Source of the DNA: Takashimella koratensis
Taxonomy: Eukaryota; Basidiomycota; Tremellomycetes; Trichosporonales; Tetragoniomycetaceae
Length of the DNA stretch: 64,000 nt
Assembly (NCBI GenBank): GCA_003116875.1
Contig: BCKT01000001.1
Location: 1,731,486 to 1,795,485 of the forward strand
Direction of reading: 5' to 3'
The notes beneath the pieces are model-generated. The model saw nothing but the letters and a program-made list of their open reading frames with translations, searched no databases and was not told where the DNA came from. This document shows, one piece after another, positions 11,073 to 22,614 of this stretch. Position numbers and translations under genes: made by a program. Position 1 is the first letter of the stretch. Each line of letters begins with the position of its first letter.

Positions 11073-12787
11073 TCAATCAAGATACACATCTGCATTGCCT
11101 CGCTGGACGCAGAATCTCCTGTAATCAGGCTTGGGCTGCAATTGATCAGCATTCGCCCATCACTCGATGGACGCAAACACTCACTCGATATTGATACTTG
11201 GGCAGACCATACTGGCTGACTCGTCCTCCTATACTACCGTCCATAAACGTCAACGCAGACCCGGCAACGCTCGCCCCGTCGTCAAATCCCAACATTGGTT
11301 GTTGCGGATAGTACTCGCTTCGTGGGGCAAACCCTTGCGAGCGACGACGTTGATGGAATATCTCGTCGAGGGGCTGCTCTAATTCGTGCATAGACAATGC
11401 TCGGCGACGACCTGGCGTCTCGACAGCGAGGTGCTTCCCACCACCGCCTTGTTGCTGAAACGGACCGGGACTGGGCTCGCGATGGGCATGAGAGGTCGAA
11501 CGGTGTCGGTGGTGCTTGAAACGTCGATCTTCTTGGTCGCGAAGGTTGTCGAGTGCTGGCGAGCCCTGCCGCTCGATGGGAGGTGGAACTCTGCTGTCAC
11601 CAAGATCGGGGCCGGGGCTCAGCGCATTTGCCTTGATAGGAAGCATTGAAGGTGTGTGTACGAGCGGAGAAGATTCTTCGACAGCGTGTCCTTTGGAGGG
11701 TGAACGGCCAAGTGGGGGTCCAGTGGTGGTCAACGGCCGAATGTCTCGTTGGTTGAGGCTGTGCTGCATAGCGACTGGCACGCTTCGAGTGTTGGAGCCG
11801 CCTCCATGATTCTGGTGCTGAGCCTTGCTCGCCGAGCGAATACTGGTAGACCGATGGGGGTGAGACATAGCTTCATGTTCCGCTTCGCGACCACCCGCAG
11901 ACCCAATCGAATCAGTTCGACAACGCGACAGACGAGGTCGAGCGTAATAGCTTCCGTCATTCGAAGCGGCGTCGTCCATGTCATTGGAGCGGTGGCGGTG
12001 GTGACGGACTTCCTGGTCGGGTATCTCGTACTCACGGATCTGCCCCTGACCGTGTTCGGACGGTTGGTGATGATGGTGATGATGATGGTGATGGCGATGG
12101 TGCTCCTGTTCGTGGTAGCGGCTCTCGTCTTCGTGACGGTGTTGGTGGTGCGGGTGCTGGTACTGATCGTATCGGAAGACATCGGATTGGGGAGACAAAG
12201 GTGCTCGCTTTGGCTCGGGCAAAGAACTCGATGCCCAGCCATCACTATAGATGGGTGCTGCTCGAACTGAGAGCGCAGGACTGTGTCCTTGATACATTGA
12301 GCCGCCGGCGTAAACAGATTGCAGGTCGACTGGGCTGGTACCCATCATCCCAGCTGAGAGCGAGGGAGGAGGTCCAGGGTGTCCACGTGGGATTGGAATG
12401 TTGATGGGGCGGACGCTGGGAGCGGTGTATCCTGCCTCGGGCAAGGCAGCAATCGCATGATGAGGGCCTTTGGTAGATGTCAATGTCGGAGTCAAGTTGC
12501 CACCCAGCATAGAATACTCACCGGCAATCCCACCGGGTGCGGGCGGGATGATAGCATTTGCTTGAACTCTGGCAGGTCCAGAGAGCACGCTACCTCCCCC
12601 GTTGTTGGAGCCACCAATGATAGACTCCATCTCTTGCTTGATAAACTTGGGGGTGTACGGCAGTTGCTGATCGGCAAACGGGATGGGTGTCACTAGTTCA
12701 ATGGGATCAACATTCCCATCCGTCTCCAGGGGTGTAGGGGATGTGGGCATGTTACAAAGCTTGTCCTTACTCACCTTCGAGCGGCAT
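11073..12787 (-). CDS. Disordered His-rich protein of unknown function
   Basis: I do not recognise this gene. One long exon encodes a low-complexity protein rich in Ser, Pro, Arg and His, with nine His in a row around 12080-12110 followed by QPSEHGQGQ. RSxS-type motifs (RRRSQGF, HRHRSTSH, RRALSMHE) look like kinase sites. An ordered-looking stretch near the N terminus reads TPIPFADQQLPYTPKFIKQE. Two starts are possible. ATG at 12785-12787 (MPLE) would join through an 81-nt or so intron ending ACTAG to TPIPFADQ in frame. ATG at 12748-12750 (MPTSPTPLE) needs no splice. The 3' end probably has an intron (GTGAGT...GCTGATC...TTGCAG) taking the frame from GLPKYQYR to PKPDYRRF and a TGA at 11073-11075. 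Without it the frame stops at 11146. A nuclear or signalling role would be guesswork. Confidence 0.6.
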
Positions 12788-13782
12788 GATTGGTGTCTGA
12801 AATGTATCTTGAGTGGGTGTGCGGTGATGCAGAGGTGTCGCGGAACAGTTTGACGTATGAAGGGTGGAGCAGACAAGCAGGTTTCCCACCAAGCGTGATT
12901 GAGTCTTGTTTTCAACCGATGCAAAAGAGGAGTCGTTGCTGAGTAGGATGAAGAACCTGGAAGACAATTGGTCTGGAAGAGGACCCGACAACAGAGAAAT
13001 CGAAGTCGAGAGGGAGAAGAGGGATGAGTAATAATCAGTTGGGGCGGTAAGGTTTGGTCTCCTCCTGATACCCACGGTCAGCTCAGTGTTAGCATCGAGT
13101 CGCCGTCCGGCGGCGGGGAGACGGCCGCGGGCAATCAGGAGGAAGAAAGGAGTGAGCTCGGTGGTCGCTCTGGATGGAGCGAGCATCCTTTGTAATCGTG
13201 GGCGGCGAGAGAGAGAGAGAGAGTGGGAAAGAGGTAAGCGAGTCGACGGGGGAATTGCATTGAGGAGCCGCCTCAGAGGCGGGATGCCGAGATCTGAGGT
13301 AGTACGCCGCTTGCTCCATGGTAAACTCCACATCCACCTTCCCAGGCGCCAGAGTTCATGGCAAAGGGGGGAAAAGTAAGGGGGATGGATGTGGGGGCGG
13401 ATGCGGGGGCGGCAAGCTTGAGACGGGACTAGTGACCTCATTTGTCAGTTCAACAAAGGAGGACTTTGAACAGATGCGGCTTTTTAGCCGCTTGTATCCA
13501 TTTCCACTCTCCCTTCGAGTGGGCTGGTGGGAGCCAAATGTTGAAAAGGAGTGTCTTCTTGGTGATGAAGGGCTCACTCACGACGGCAATAGCCACTCGT
13601 CCGCGACAAGGTCCGCCCGACCCTAAATTGCCACAAACTCACCACAGGGTGGAGGTGGAGGTGGAGGTGGAGGGGTAGCCGGTATACTCGGGGTAGGGCG
13701 GCTAGTCCCCGGGTCTATCACCCTCGCCAGTCTCTCCATCTCATCATCCCTTTCCCATCCACTTCAATCATCTACACCAGCC
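12788..13782. promoter_or_regulatory. Divergent promoter, orphan / ABM gene
   Basis: This 1 kb spacer between divergent genes carries a (GA)n-like purine tract at about 13207-13222 and a GGTGGA hexamer repeat at 13649-13673. Open frames on both strands are low-complexity. I see no additional gene. Confidence 0.5.
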
Positions 13783-14189
13783 ATGCCCTACATCGTGATC
13801 GCAACCATCCGAGCAAAGTCTGCCGAGGCCGCTCAAGCCATTGCAAAGCGTACGTCCGCATTCACACGGGTATCATTTCTCGCTCGTCCCACTGATCTTC
13901 GTTTCATCTCTAGATCTCAAGGCCATCGAGGCTGATGTCAAGATCAACGAGCCAAACACCTTGATGTACATCCCGACTCAGTCAGCTGAGGACCCTCAGA
14001 ACTTTTCAATCATCGAGGAGTACACGGAGGAAGCAGCACAGCTCAGTAAGTTTGGTCGGATGGAAGTGAGAGAACATTTGCTCACCTGTCGCAGAACACC
14101 GTGAGGGCGAGCCGTACAAAGTGTTCAAGAGCGAGCTTCCCGGTCTCATGGAAGGGTCTCTGGGTATTCAGAAATTCATCAAATGCTAA
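13783..14189 (+). CDS. Small ABM-like (antibiotic biosynthesis monooxygenase fold) protein
   Basis: Three exons (67, 132 and 95 nt) give a 97-residue protein. It begins MPYIVIATIRAKSAEAAQAI and contains DPQNFSIIEEYTEEAAQLKH and KSELPGLMEGSLGIQKFIKC. A beta strand at the N terminus, a helix, then the F.I.EEYT strand and a late helix are typical of single-domain ABM proteins, a ferredoxin-like dimeric fold. Members range from monooxygenases to proteins with no known activity. No catalytic residue can be assigned here, so I stop at the fold. Introns are GT-AG with phases that keep the frame (AKH|LKAIEAD and QLK|HREGE). Confidence 0.65.
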
Positions 14190-14278
14190 GATGAGATGCT
14201 TGCAATTCATCTATGCATACTAGTGTGATCGTTGCCGCAATCGACATTTTCGGGAGCCCAGTACAAAATCAAGTGACC

Positions 14279-15781
14279 TCAGCCCTTCTGCCTGTCTCGC
14301 CTGCGATCGTTGTAACGATCGTCGTCATATCGGTCCCTCTCACGATCCCGTCGCCCATCCCTGTCTCTATCGCGATCACGGCTCTTGTAGTCGTCGCGGT
14401 CGCGGTCACGGTTGCGATCACGGTCTCGCTCCCTTTCCCTCTCTCTTTCCTTCGCCTTTCGTCGAGCTCGTTCCTCCTCGGTTGCATACCCCCGACGATC
14501 CTTGTAGCTGTTTTCATCTCTGCTCCTGTAGTCCCTGCTATCACGCGTATCGTCCCTCGCGTCGCGACGTTTGACGTCTCGATCCCTGTCGAGCTGATCG
14601 TCGTCGTCCCGTCGTCGACGCCTGCTGTAGTCGCTGTCGGCTCCATCGGTAGGTAACGGACTAGTGTAACGGGAATTGCCGTTGGTCGATGGTACCGGGG
14701 TTGTCGACGTGGGAGTTCCCGAGTGTTCTCTTCGCACGACGAGGTTGGAAGCATTAAATCCTCGTCCTCCTCGTTTCGCATGCTCCTCGCGACGCTTCTT
14801 CACATCCTTCTTTGATGGACCAGGAAGTTCGGTGGACATGGCGGTCGCTCCAATGCCCAAAAGAGCCGGGCGGGCTTTCGGCACGTGAGCCGGGGTGTCT
14901 TTTGACGGATCGTGTCCCATCCCTCGCAACATCGCGGCGCCGAAAGCCGAGACAGGAATTGCCGCATAATCATCGAGAGTCGATTCCTCGGGAAGCTCGC
15001 GCAGATCCCGCTGCAACGCATCCTCTTCGGTCAAGGTGTGATCGTAAACGTTGGCATTCATGCCAATGACCAGATCGCGCTGAAGTCGCTCCTCCGCCGT
15101 TTCGACAGCAGCCTCTCCAGCCAGAATGGCCTGAAGTGCCTGCTCTTCCAAAGTTGCCGGCTCAGCCTTGACAGGTACGGCCATGCTCTCAGTCTCCATC
15201 GTCGAAACCACTGCCGAAGACTGGCCATCGAGGTCTTGCTCCACTTTGACAACAGTCTCAACTTGGGTCACACTGTCGCCCGCCTCCTCCTTCTTCGAGA
15301 AGCGCAATCCAGACCGCTGAGGCTCATCGCCCGACCGTTCATGGGTGACCACTGGCTCATTATTCCGCGCTGCGTCCGGTCGATATGCCGGAGCACGTCG
15401 TTGCGAAACCTGGCGCCAGTCCCGATTAGGTTGGGGTGCAATGACAAGGGGCTCGGCAGGACGATCTCTGGACGACGAGTCAGCCGATGCCCGCGCGTCG
15501 TATCCATTTTTAGGAGATGAGGAAGACAAGACTAACCTTGACGGTCGATCACGTCCCTCGCTCGCCCCGTTGCTGGGTCGTGATCCAAACCCACGACCTC
15601 CCGAATTACCCCGCAATCTATCCTCCTCCTCGTCGTCATCATCGTTACCGTGAAAAAGCCGCTGGCTTGGCGCTCGCCATGCCGATTTGCCGTGGCTCTG
15701 GCTATGGCCATTCGAAGATGTCCTGCCGGTACTCGCCGCTGAGGTCGGGGGACGAATTGTGAAGGAGATGGGCGCCGACAT
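14279..15781 (-). CDS. SPP2: Pre-mRNA splicing factor Spp2 / GPKOW-like, RD-rich tail
   Basis: Spp2 is the G-patch partner that activates the DEAH ATPase Prp2 before the first splicing step. The diagnostic block is DDYAAIPVSAFGAAMLRGMG, followed by RPALLGIGA, which matches the Spp2/GPKOW G-patch region. The start chosen is MSAPISFTIRPP (15779-15781); an in-frame upstream ATG at 15856 would add 25 unconserved residues. The second half is an RD/RE/RS-rich tail ending RRRDRQKG, longer than in budding yeast but common in basidiomycetes. A likely 69-nt intron (GTTAGT to GTCCAG, about 15467-15535) is a multiple of three without a stop, so retained and spliced forms are both in frame. Two other splicing-related genes, PRP28 and SPT5, are in the window, without operon-like spacing. 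Confidence 0.8.
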   Translation of the reverse strand: MSAPISFTIRPPTSAASTGRTSSNGHSQSHGKSAWRAPSQRLFHGNDDDDEEEDRLRGNSGGRGFGSRPSNGASEGRDRPSRLVLSSSSPKNGYDARASADSSSRDRPAEPLVIAPQPNRDWRQVSQRRAPAYRPDAARNNEPVVTHERSGDEPQRSGLRFSKKEEAGDSVTQVETVVKVEQDLDGQSSAVVSTMETESMAVPVKAEPATLEEQALQAILAGEAAVETAEERLQRDLVIGMNANVYDHTLTEEDALQRDLRELPEESTLDDYAAIPVSAFGAAMLRGMGHDPSKDTPAHVPKARPALLGIGATAMSTELPGPSKKDVKKRREEHAKRGGRGFNASNLVVRREHSGTPTSTTPVPSTNGNSRYTSPLPTDGADSDYSRRRRRDDDDQLDRDRDVKRRDARDDTRDSRDYRSRDENSYKDRRGYATEEERARRKAKERERERERDRDRNRDRDRDDYKSRDRDRDRDGRRDRERDRYDDDRYNDRRRDRQKG

Positions 15782-16212
15782 GACTAACGCTAGGCGGGAC
15801 CCAGGGGTCGAGCCGAGCGAGGGGATGGGGTCCGGGTGGACGGGCAGTCGTGACAACAGGCAAGCTGCCTGGATTTGACGCCTTTTGAGGGGAAAAAGAG
15901 GGGTGGGGGGCTCGACGACGGGGAGTGTGGATGATGGTGTGAAGAGATGTATGTAGAGATGTCAACGAGACTGGTGGCAAACTGGATGCTTTATGTGGGG
16001 GGGTGCGATATATACCCCCTCTTTACTCTTTTGCTATGGTGCGTCCCTTGTTTCCCTGCCACCTCGCACTTGTCCCCCCGCCCGTCCCATCCCATCCTCC
16101 CTCCTCCCTCCTCCCTCCTCCCTCCTCCCTCCTCACCACCTGGCATTCCCTCATCACCCCTTTCTTCTCCTGCGACCCAACCACAGCTACAATCTACAGA
16201 CCAATCGCCATC
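15782..16212. promoter_or_regulatory. Divergent SPP2/VMA13 promoter
   Basis: This is a 431-nt bidirectional spacer. A TATA-like ATATATA sits at 16008-16014. On the VMA13 side there is a pyrimidine-rich heptamer repeat (16096-16133, listed separately). Confidence 0.5.
16096..16133 (+). repeat. CCTCCCT heptamer minisatellite
   Basis: About five to six tandem CCTCCCT units lie 80-120 nt upstream of the VMA13 ATG. They are C-rich on the coding strand, so G-rich on the other. Confidence 0.8.
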
Positions 16213-18073
16213 ATGGCTACCGCAGTCGACACCCTCCCGCCTCCTCTCTTCTCCCCGTATCTCGACGACCAGCTCTCCAAGCTGGCCTCCAAGCAGATCC
16301 CATGGGAGGTTAGTCTGGCACCGAAGCTTCCTTGTCCGGTCGTATCGACCGGTCTCGCCGATTCTTGTCGTGTCAACACTATCCATCTATAGAAGCGTCA
16401 ACTGACAAAGTCTTCTACTTACACAGGGATATCAACGCGCTAAGCTCCTCTCCCAGGAGGAATGCTCGCTCCTCCGGTCTCTCGAGAAGCTCGTGAGTGG
16501 TATCCAACGTGCTCCTCGAATCAACGTGCTATTGCATAGCTGACCTATATCCCACCCAGCCCTTGACACAGCGCGGCACAGTCTTTGCACAACAAGGCCC
16601 AGTCTACGCCAAACTTTACATCGACCTGTTGCGAAAATTGCAACGAGTAGACACCGTCCAAGCTGTTTTGGTCTCTATCTCTAACATGCTCAGCGACTTG
16701 ACCACCATTCCTTACTTCCACGACTTGTCCAAGACGGAGGCTCTCGACCCATATCAACCAATCATCAAATGCCTGACAATGGACACCGACGAGGAATTTA
16801 TTCATTTGGAGAGCCTCCGTATTCTGGCGCTTCTCATTGCGTATGTCTGGTCGCATATTTCATCGTTGACGCTTTCCAGCACCGATTCGAAACCATTCCC
16901 CGAGTCACTGGTCACTCCCCTCTTGACCTCGCTGTCAGGCCTTCTAAACGGTGAGTCGCGTGTTATTTGAATCATTGTCGAGGGTGTGTCATACTAATCT
17001 CGCCAAGGCAACCAAGCTCAACACCGAGACATTGCAGCGCAAGTTCTCAGCGCGATCCTCGGCAAGAAGCAATTCCGCAAAGCCGTTTGGGACGAGGGCG
17101 AGTGCATCTCTGGGTCAGTGCTGATTTGCTAGATGAGGGAAGCAGATATCAAATGGAGGCTAACCTCTATCCAGACTGGTCAAATCCCTCAAGACCAACC
17201 CAGGGCCTCAACAACAATACAGTGCGGTCTGCTGCCTTTGGCAGCTTTCCTTTGAGCAAAAAGCGGCCGAGGGTCTGGACAAGTGGGTACTTGACATACT
17301 CGCGGATGCTGACGAGAAGAAAATACGACGCTGTCGCCCTCTTGACCGGCCTTGCGAAGAGCGCAGTCAAGGAGAAAGTGATTCGTGTGGTGGTTGCGAC
17401 CTTCCGAGTGAGTTAGGACCCATGGTGTCAGGCTACAAACTTCAAATGACCAATTGCACCTAGAATCTTCTATCGATCGCACCATCGGCGAATCTGCCGT
17501 CGATGTTCATGGTCAAACTCCTGCCATTTGTGATCTCGCTCCAAGATCGCAAGTGGTCGGATGAGGATGTTACCGACGACCTGGACTACCTCAAAGAGGA
17601 GCTCACGAACAAGCTCGAGGGACTGACGTAAGTCGGACTGATGTATCAAAAGCGAAACATGTCCTGATCTTGTCCAGGACCTACGACGAATACGTGTCCG
17701 AAATAGAGTCGGGACACCTGATCTGGTCCCCAGCCCATGAGTCCGAGGACTTTTGGAAGGAAAATGTCTCCCGGATTTCGTCTGAATCGGACGGAAGGAT
17801 CATCAAGCGCGTTGTCGAGCTGCTCTCAAGCAGCACCGACCCTCTTGTGCTCGCTGTTGCTGCTCATGATGTCGCCCAGTTCGTCAAGTATGGCGGGGAC
17901 AAGGCGAAGAAGTGAGTATCTATGAACACAATCCAGGCTGACATTGCAGAATTATTGGTGACCTCAATGGAAAGACTCGAGTAATGGAGCTTATGACCCA
18001 CTCCAACCCGGACGTGCGATACCAGTCACTCATGGCTGTTCAGCGTCTCATGAGTCAGCACTGGGTAGCTTAA
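16213..18073 (+). CDS. VMA13: V-type H+-ATPase subunit H (Vma13)
   Basis: This is the regulatory subunit H of the V1 sector. It activates ATP hydrolysis in assembled vacuolar pumps and blocks it in free V1. Spliced sequence: MATAVDTLPPPLFSPYLDDQ, then QIPWEGYQRAKLLSQEECSL, the helical-repeat region with LPLTQRGTVFAQQGPVYAKL, and DPYQPIIKCLTMDTDEEFIH. The C-terminal domain has LDYLKEELTNKLEGLTTYDE and HLIWSPAHESEDFWKENVSR, and the end reads YQSLMAVQRLMSQHWVA. The SPAHESEDFWKEN block is a hallmark of the C-terminal domain of subunit H. It has about seven short introns. The stop TAA is at 18071-18073, 108 nt from the stop of the convergent aldolase gene. Confidence 0.93.
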
Positions 18074-18181
18074 TATGTTTGCAGCGAGAAGATAAGAGTG
18101 TAATGACCGTAGACATGCATCCCGATTTCTGTGTTCTCGTGCGTGGTCACAAACTCCCTTAGAACATCCTCGACTACTTAG

Positions 18182-19469
18182 TTAGGCCTTGCCAGCACTT
18201 CCGAACAAGACCATGAACCGCTCAGCCTCTTTCTGGAACGCAGCCATTGCGTCGTCGACAGCGTCAGGGAAGGGCTTGGAGGCCAAGGACTTCGACATGG
18301 TTGCCGCGTATGGGTCGCGGCACCACGAGTTGACGTTGATCTGCCGACTCAGCACTTGCCCACGTGCGACAATCTCGAAGTACTCACTTTGGTGACACCG
18401 TTCTTGATGCATTCCTTGAAGAGCTCATCGGGGAGTTCGTCGGTGCCGTGCTAAAGGCAAGCATTAGAACAGACACCTTGTCAGGCTGAGCAATACTCAC
18501 CAAGCAGATGTATGGAATGCGGCCCTTGAAACGCGACTGTAAGTCCTTGAGGCTGTACAAGTCAGCACCTGATTGCTACGTCAAAAGCGGTGTCGACTCA
18601 CATGGATTGGTCAAAGCTGGGACCACCCTCGATGAACTTGTAGCTGCCGTGGAGGTTGCCAATAGAGGGGGCAAGAATGTCTGCTCCGGTACTACAAAAG
18701 ATCAGCTAGAGTCCCAGTAGAGCTAATCCGATGATGCTCACCCTTTCATGAACGACTCGGCTTTGCTGGGGTCGGTGAGCATTGCTCCGCTGATGACGCG
18801 AAGACCAGCCTCGCCTCCCTCCAAGCGACCGAGCTCGACCTCGGTTGCGACACCTGCAGCGTTGCATCGTTTGATCCAGGGGACAGCGATAGCAATGTTC
18901 TCCTCCTCGGTCTGCAAAGACGCACCGTCAGCTTTCTGTTCGACTATCGAGGCCAAGCTGTACTCACGTCCGCGTGACTGGCATCGACCATGATACTGTC
19001 AAAGGCAATGCCCTTCTCAGCAAGCCCAACAGAGAGTTCCAAAGCCGCTTCATCCGTGGCGTGGTCGAGGTGGACGGCAATGGGGACGGATGCGTTATGA
19101 GCGCTGTTGACGTCAGTGAGAGGCCAATGAGCTCGTGGCTACGAATCACTTACACGTCGAGGCAGTACTGCAAGAACTCTCCTCCTCCGTGGGCAACGGT
19201 GATGGGGAAGAGCTGGAGGATACAAGGGCTTCGCTGAGCCTCAGCCGCGCGGACGAGAGCGAGCGCCATGTTTCCATCGTAGCTGGACAGATGAGCATGT
19301 GGGGAGAACCAACTGAACGAGGAGAACTAACCAAGACTGAGAGATGATTCCATCTACATGGCGTCGGTCAGCGTCAAGTCGCGAGTCAAAAGCATGACTA
19401 TCAAGACTTACAGCCTCCTTCTTCGGCCTTGCGAAGGATTTCGAGGGTGCGGTTGTTCTTGACGGACAT
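18182..19469 (-). CDS. Class II fructose-bisphosphate/ketose-bisphosphate aldolase family protein
   Basis: This is a zinc-dependent TIM-barrel aldolase of the GatY/KbaY/Fba class II superfamily. It starts MSVKNNRTLEILRKAEEGGY and continues GIISQS. The core reads AEAQRSPCILQLFPITVAHG, then a zinc-ligand type HLDHATDEAALELS, FDSIMVDASHAD, GVATEVELGRLEGGEAG, ADILAPSIGNLHGSYKF, IPYICLHGTDELPDELF and GVTKINVNSWCR. It ends FMVLFGSAGKA at TAA 18182-18184. It is unlike the glycolytic yeast Fba1 at the N terminus and belongs to the shorter, bacterial-like group of fungal class II aldolases. Its substrate may therefore be a ketose-1-phosphate or bisphosphate other than fructose-1,6-bisphosphate. It is divergent from a transporter, which suggests a shared catabolic role (inference). 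Confidence 0.87.
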
Positions 19470-20579
19470 GATGGTGGATGGTGGATGAAGGTTTATGAGG
19501 GATGAGAGTAGTGGTGAACGAATGAGTGGTTAGAAGCTGAGGAAAGAGACTCGTGCTATAGGAGTGGGTATAAGACTATACCGAGGTGGAGAGTGCGTCT
19601 GTCCCATGGACACCAAGTCGACGACCTGCCGCTCATTCCGCCCCTGCCTACCCCTACCGCCCACCCACGAAACCCACCCGAGTGCTCTTGTTCCCGGCCT
19701 TGTCCTGTGTCCTGGCTTTGCCTGCTTGTGAGAGGGAGCCGGACCCAGCCAGCTCCGCCCTTGCCCACGCGCTGTTGCGGGCCGCCAAGGGTCTCGCTCG
19801 GTCTTGCCGGCAAAGGCAGGCAATGTCCTGTACGCTGGCTGACAGCATGTATTGTACCGGATCAGACTCGGACCGGAACAAACCAACCCGGGGGGAGTAC
19901 ACGTCATTTACTTCACCCTCTGATACCGGCAACGGCAACGGGTGACTCCCCCGAGTGTGGCAGATCTGGCCCCCAGCTTCCGGGTAGTCGTCGACATTAT
20001 CTTCCCGGTCCTTTGCTCCAGTGGCTCCATCTCGTCCCGCCCCGGAGCAATAATTCTCGCATTCACTCGACTCAAAGCTTGTTTCGCCCCGGGCCCGGAA
20101 CTTCGGACGCATTCGCAATGGATCTAACACCACCCCACTTACCTCATATCTGGGTCTCGACCCTGCCCGCTCGCGTTCTGCTTGGCACAGGCGGGACTTT
20201 AAGCGGGCATGTGGGGTCTCAATTTCGCACAACCCCGCCCCCGCCCCCACAGGCAGACCCTGTTCAAGGGCCGGAAAGGAACAAATTCACTCGATCCGTA
20301 ACCCCATCATTCATACCCCACCTGACATTCAAACAAGCACTTCTTTCCTTCTTTCCATCCAACGATCCGGGTCGCACCGCGTTCTTCTCATTGTAACGTA
20401 GCGGCAAACGGTAAGCGGTGGGGACGCAAACAATTCCAGGAAGAATAACACCAGCCGGGGCAGACATATAAAGTCGACGTTGCTCATTCCCCCCAGGTTG
20501 TAATTTACCCCACAACTCGACTCGACTCTCCAACTCCCTTCCCACGGGTCACCACAACACCATTCAACATCAGCCAACC
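19470..20579. promoter_or_regulatory. Divergent aldolase/MFS promoter with CCGGAA motifs and TATA box
   Basis: This 1.1 kb spacer contains three CCGGAA hexamers (19873-19878, 20095-20100, 20271-20276) and a TATAAA at 20467-20472, about 110 nt before the transporter ATG. CGG/CCG triplets, the usual half-sites of Zn2Cys6 factors, are abundant. No gene is seen in it. The same hexamer recurs upstream of the RpiB/DenD pair and of the DAK gene. Confidence 0.5.
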
Positions 20580-22614
20580 ATGTCCGGAGGCACCACAACC
20601 CCCGAGATGAAGCACGACGGCAAGACCGAGCAGCAGTGGCGCGAGCAGGCCGAGGAGCAGGACCCTGGAGTTCTCGCTCTCGCCGCTTCCTACGTTCCGG
20701 GATCTGAGGAGGAGCGCAAGCTTGTTCGCAAGCTCGATATCCGTATTGTCCCCTGCATCTGGGCTCTGTACACCCTCAGTTACCTCGACCGTGCCAACAT
20801 TGGTAACGCCAAGACTGGTGAGTTGACTTCGCATTTGTTTGATCGAGTTTTAATTTGGCTTGCGTAAACTAACCAAAATTCGTGTAGGCGGTCTTCAAGC
20901 CGACTTCAACCTCACTTCCAACCAGTACTCTGTCGTCCTTCTCGTCTTCTTCGTGAGTCACATTCCTTTTCGTAATTCACAGTTATCCTGAAGCCAGCTG
21001 ACTGACTCCTTTGCAGATTAGTTATGTGCTCTTCCAGGTACGCGATCGCAGCAAAGGAGTCTCCGATTTTATTTATCCGTGGCACTAACATACTCCCGGA
21101 CAGGTTCCCAGTAACTACCTTTTAACCCGGGTGCGCCCTTCTCTGTACCTCAGTGGTCTTTGTGTTATCTGGGGTGGCATCGCTGCTTGTAAGTCACCAC
21201 CTGTTCGGTTCGTAGGTTGTCCGCTGACATGAACCCTTACAGGCATGGCGGCAACCCACAACTGGAGCCAGATTGCTGCTGTCCGTTTCATCCTCGGTAT
21301 CGTTGAGTGAGTCTGCCTTTCATCAAGCCACTTTTTTTTTCTCATCCTTCGTGACATACAATGTTAACTGTGTGTTTTAGGGCTGGCTTTGCTCCCGGAG
21401 TTAGTAAGTAATTATTTTTTTCTCACTTCATACAGACGCGTCCACAAACTCACAATGCCGTTAGCCTTCTACCTCAGTTCTTGGTACCGAAAGTACGAGC
21501 TTTCTAGCCGTTACTCGATCTACTACACCGCCACTGCCGTTTCTGGCGCTTTCTCTGGTCTTTTGGCTGGTCTCATCACCCAGTACCTCGACGGAGCTCG
21601 CGGTCTTCGTGGCTGGCAATGGCTTTTCGTAAGTCATTTTTGACATGAATTTTTGAGATGGTTCAACTTGCTAACTTTTGTCCAGATCATTGAGGGTGTC
21701 GGCTCGTCGGGTCTCGGCTTCATCACCTGGTTCTTCATGCCTGACTGGCCCTCGACCACCAAGTGGCTCACTGACGAGGAGCGTCTTCTCTGCGCTCAGC
21801 GTCTTGCGTACGACGGCCTCGCCAACACCGGTGTCCAGACCATGGGCCCCTGGACTGCCTTCAAGCTCGTCGTTACCGACTGGCGCGTCGGCATGCTCAC
21901 CATCATGTACATGCTCGCTACCGGTGCTCAGACCATCCAGTACTTTGTGCCGACTTTGATCTCGAACTTGGGCTGGAGTGAGTAATTTGGATGATAACAC
22001 TAGTCAACTTGCTAACAAATCTTCTTTGCAGCCGGCTACGACGCTCAGTACCACACCATTCCGCTTTACGCGAGCGCGTTCGTTTTCATTCTCACTTTCT
22101 GCTTTGCCTCCGACTACAAAAAGAACAAGCCGTTCTTCGTCATCCTCGGCAGTATCATTGGCACTATCTGCTTCATCATTGTCGTTGCCGTCCCTAACAG
22201 CCACGTCGTTCAATGTAAGTCGCTGTTCAAAGGGATTATTTTCCTGACGCCGCAGACGTTTTCCTCATCTTTGGCTTTGGTTCTGTCTACGCCGTTTGCC
22301 CGCTCGTCGGTACTTGGGTTCCCAACGTCATCAGCCAGCCGGCTGAGAAGCGTGCCATGGCTATTGCTCTTGTCAACGGTCTCGGAAACTCAGCCTCGAT
22401 TTACGGTGTCTTCCTTTGGCCTAGCAACAACGCTCCTCGCTACATCCCTGGATGGTCGGCGACCACTGTCTTCATGGCGCTCCTCGGTATCCTCACCGTC
22501 GTCTTGTCTTTCCTCCTTAAGAGGTACCCGGACCCTCAGACGATTGCCCCGAGCGAGATCGTTACTAGCGAGATCGAGAAGCAGAGGCAGCGCGGCGCTG
22601 GCGAGGAGGTTTAA
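20580..22614 (+). CDS. MFS transporter, anion:cation symporter (Dal5/allantoate permease-like) family
   Basis: This is a twelve-helix plasma-membrane symporter of about 500 residues in the fungal ACS family, whose members carry allantoate, nicotinate, pantothenate, tartrate and other carboxylates. The cytosolic N terminus (MSGGTTTPEMKHDGK) leads to KLDIRIVPCIWALYTLSYLD with RANIGNA, the family signature. FFISYVLFQVPSNYLL follows in helix 2, then GIVEAGFAPGV in helix 4 and YLSSWYRKYELSSRYSIYYT. The second half includes GPWTAFKLVVTDWRVGML and the helix 10-11 region (AIALVNGLGNSASIYGVFLW, PSNNAPRY). It ends QRQRGAGEEV. There are about ten introns, some around very small exons (21 nt at 21017-21037; 23 nt at 21381-21403). 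Its substrate cannot be read from sequence. Divergence from an aldolase suggests uptake of a sugar acid or related carbon source. Confidence 0.9.

Noticed and set aside
14213..14656. Hydrophobic + strand frame that looks like a membrane protein
   Set aside because: Antisense of the Arg/Asp-rich tail of SPP2. RD codons read as Val/Ile/Ala on the other strand.
18182..19469. Calling the aldolase the glycolytic FBA1
   Set aside because: The N terminus and core match the shorter GatY/KbaY-like class II group, not the yeast Fba1 pattern, so only the family is named.
19593..20396. 267-codon + strand frame in the aldolase/MFS spacer
   Set aside because: No domain, lies across promoter motifs and a CT-rich leader, and is Pro-rich by composition.
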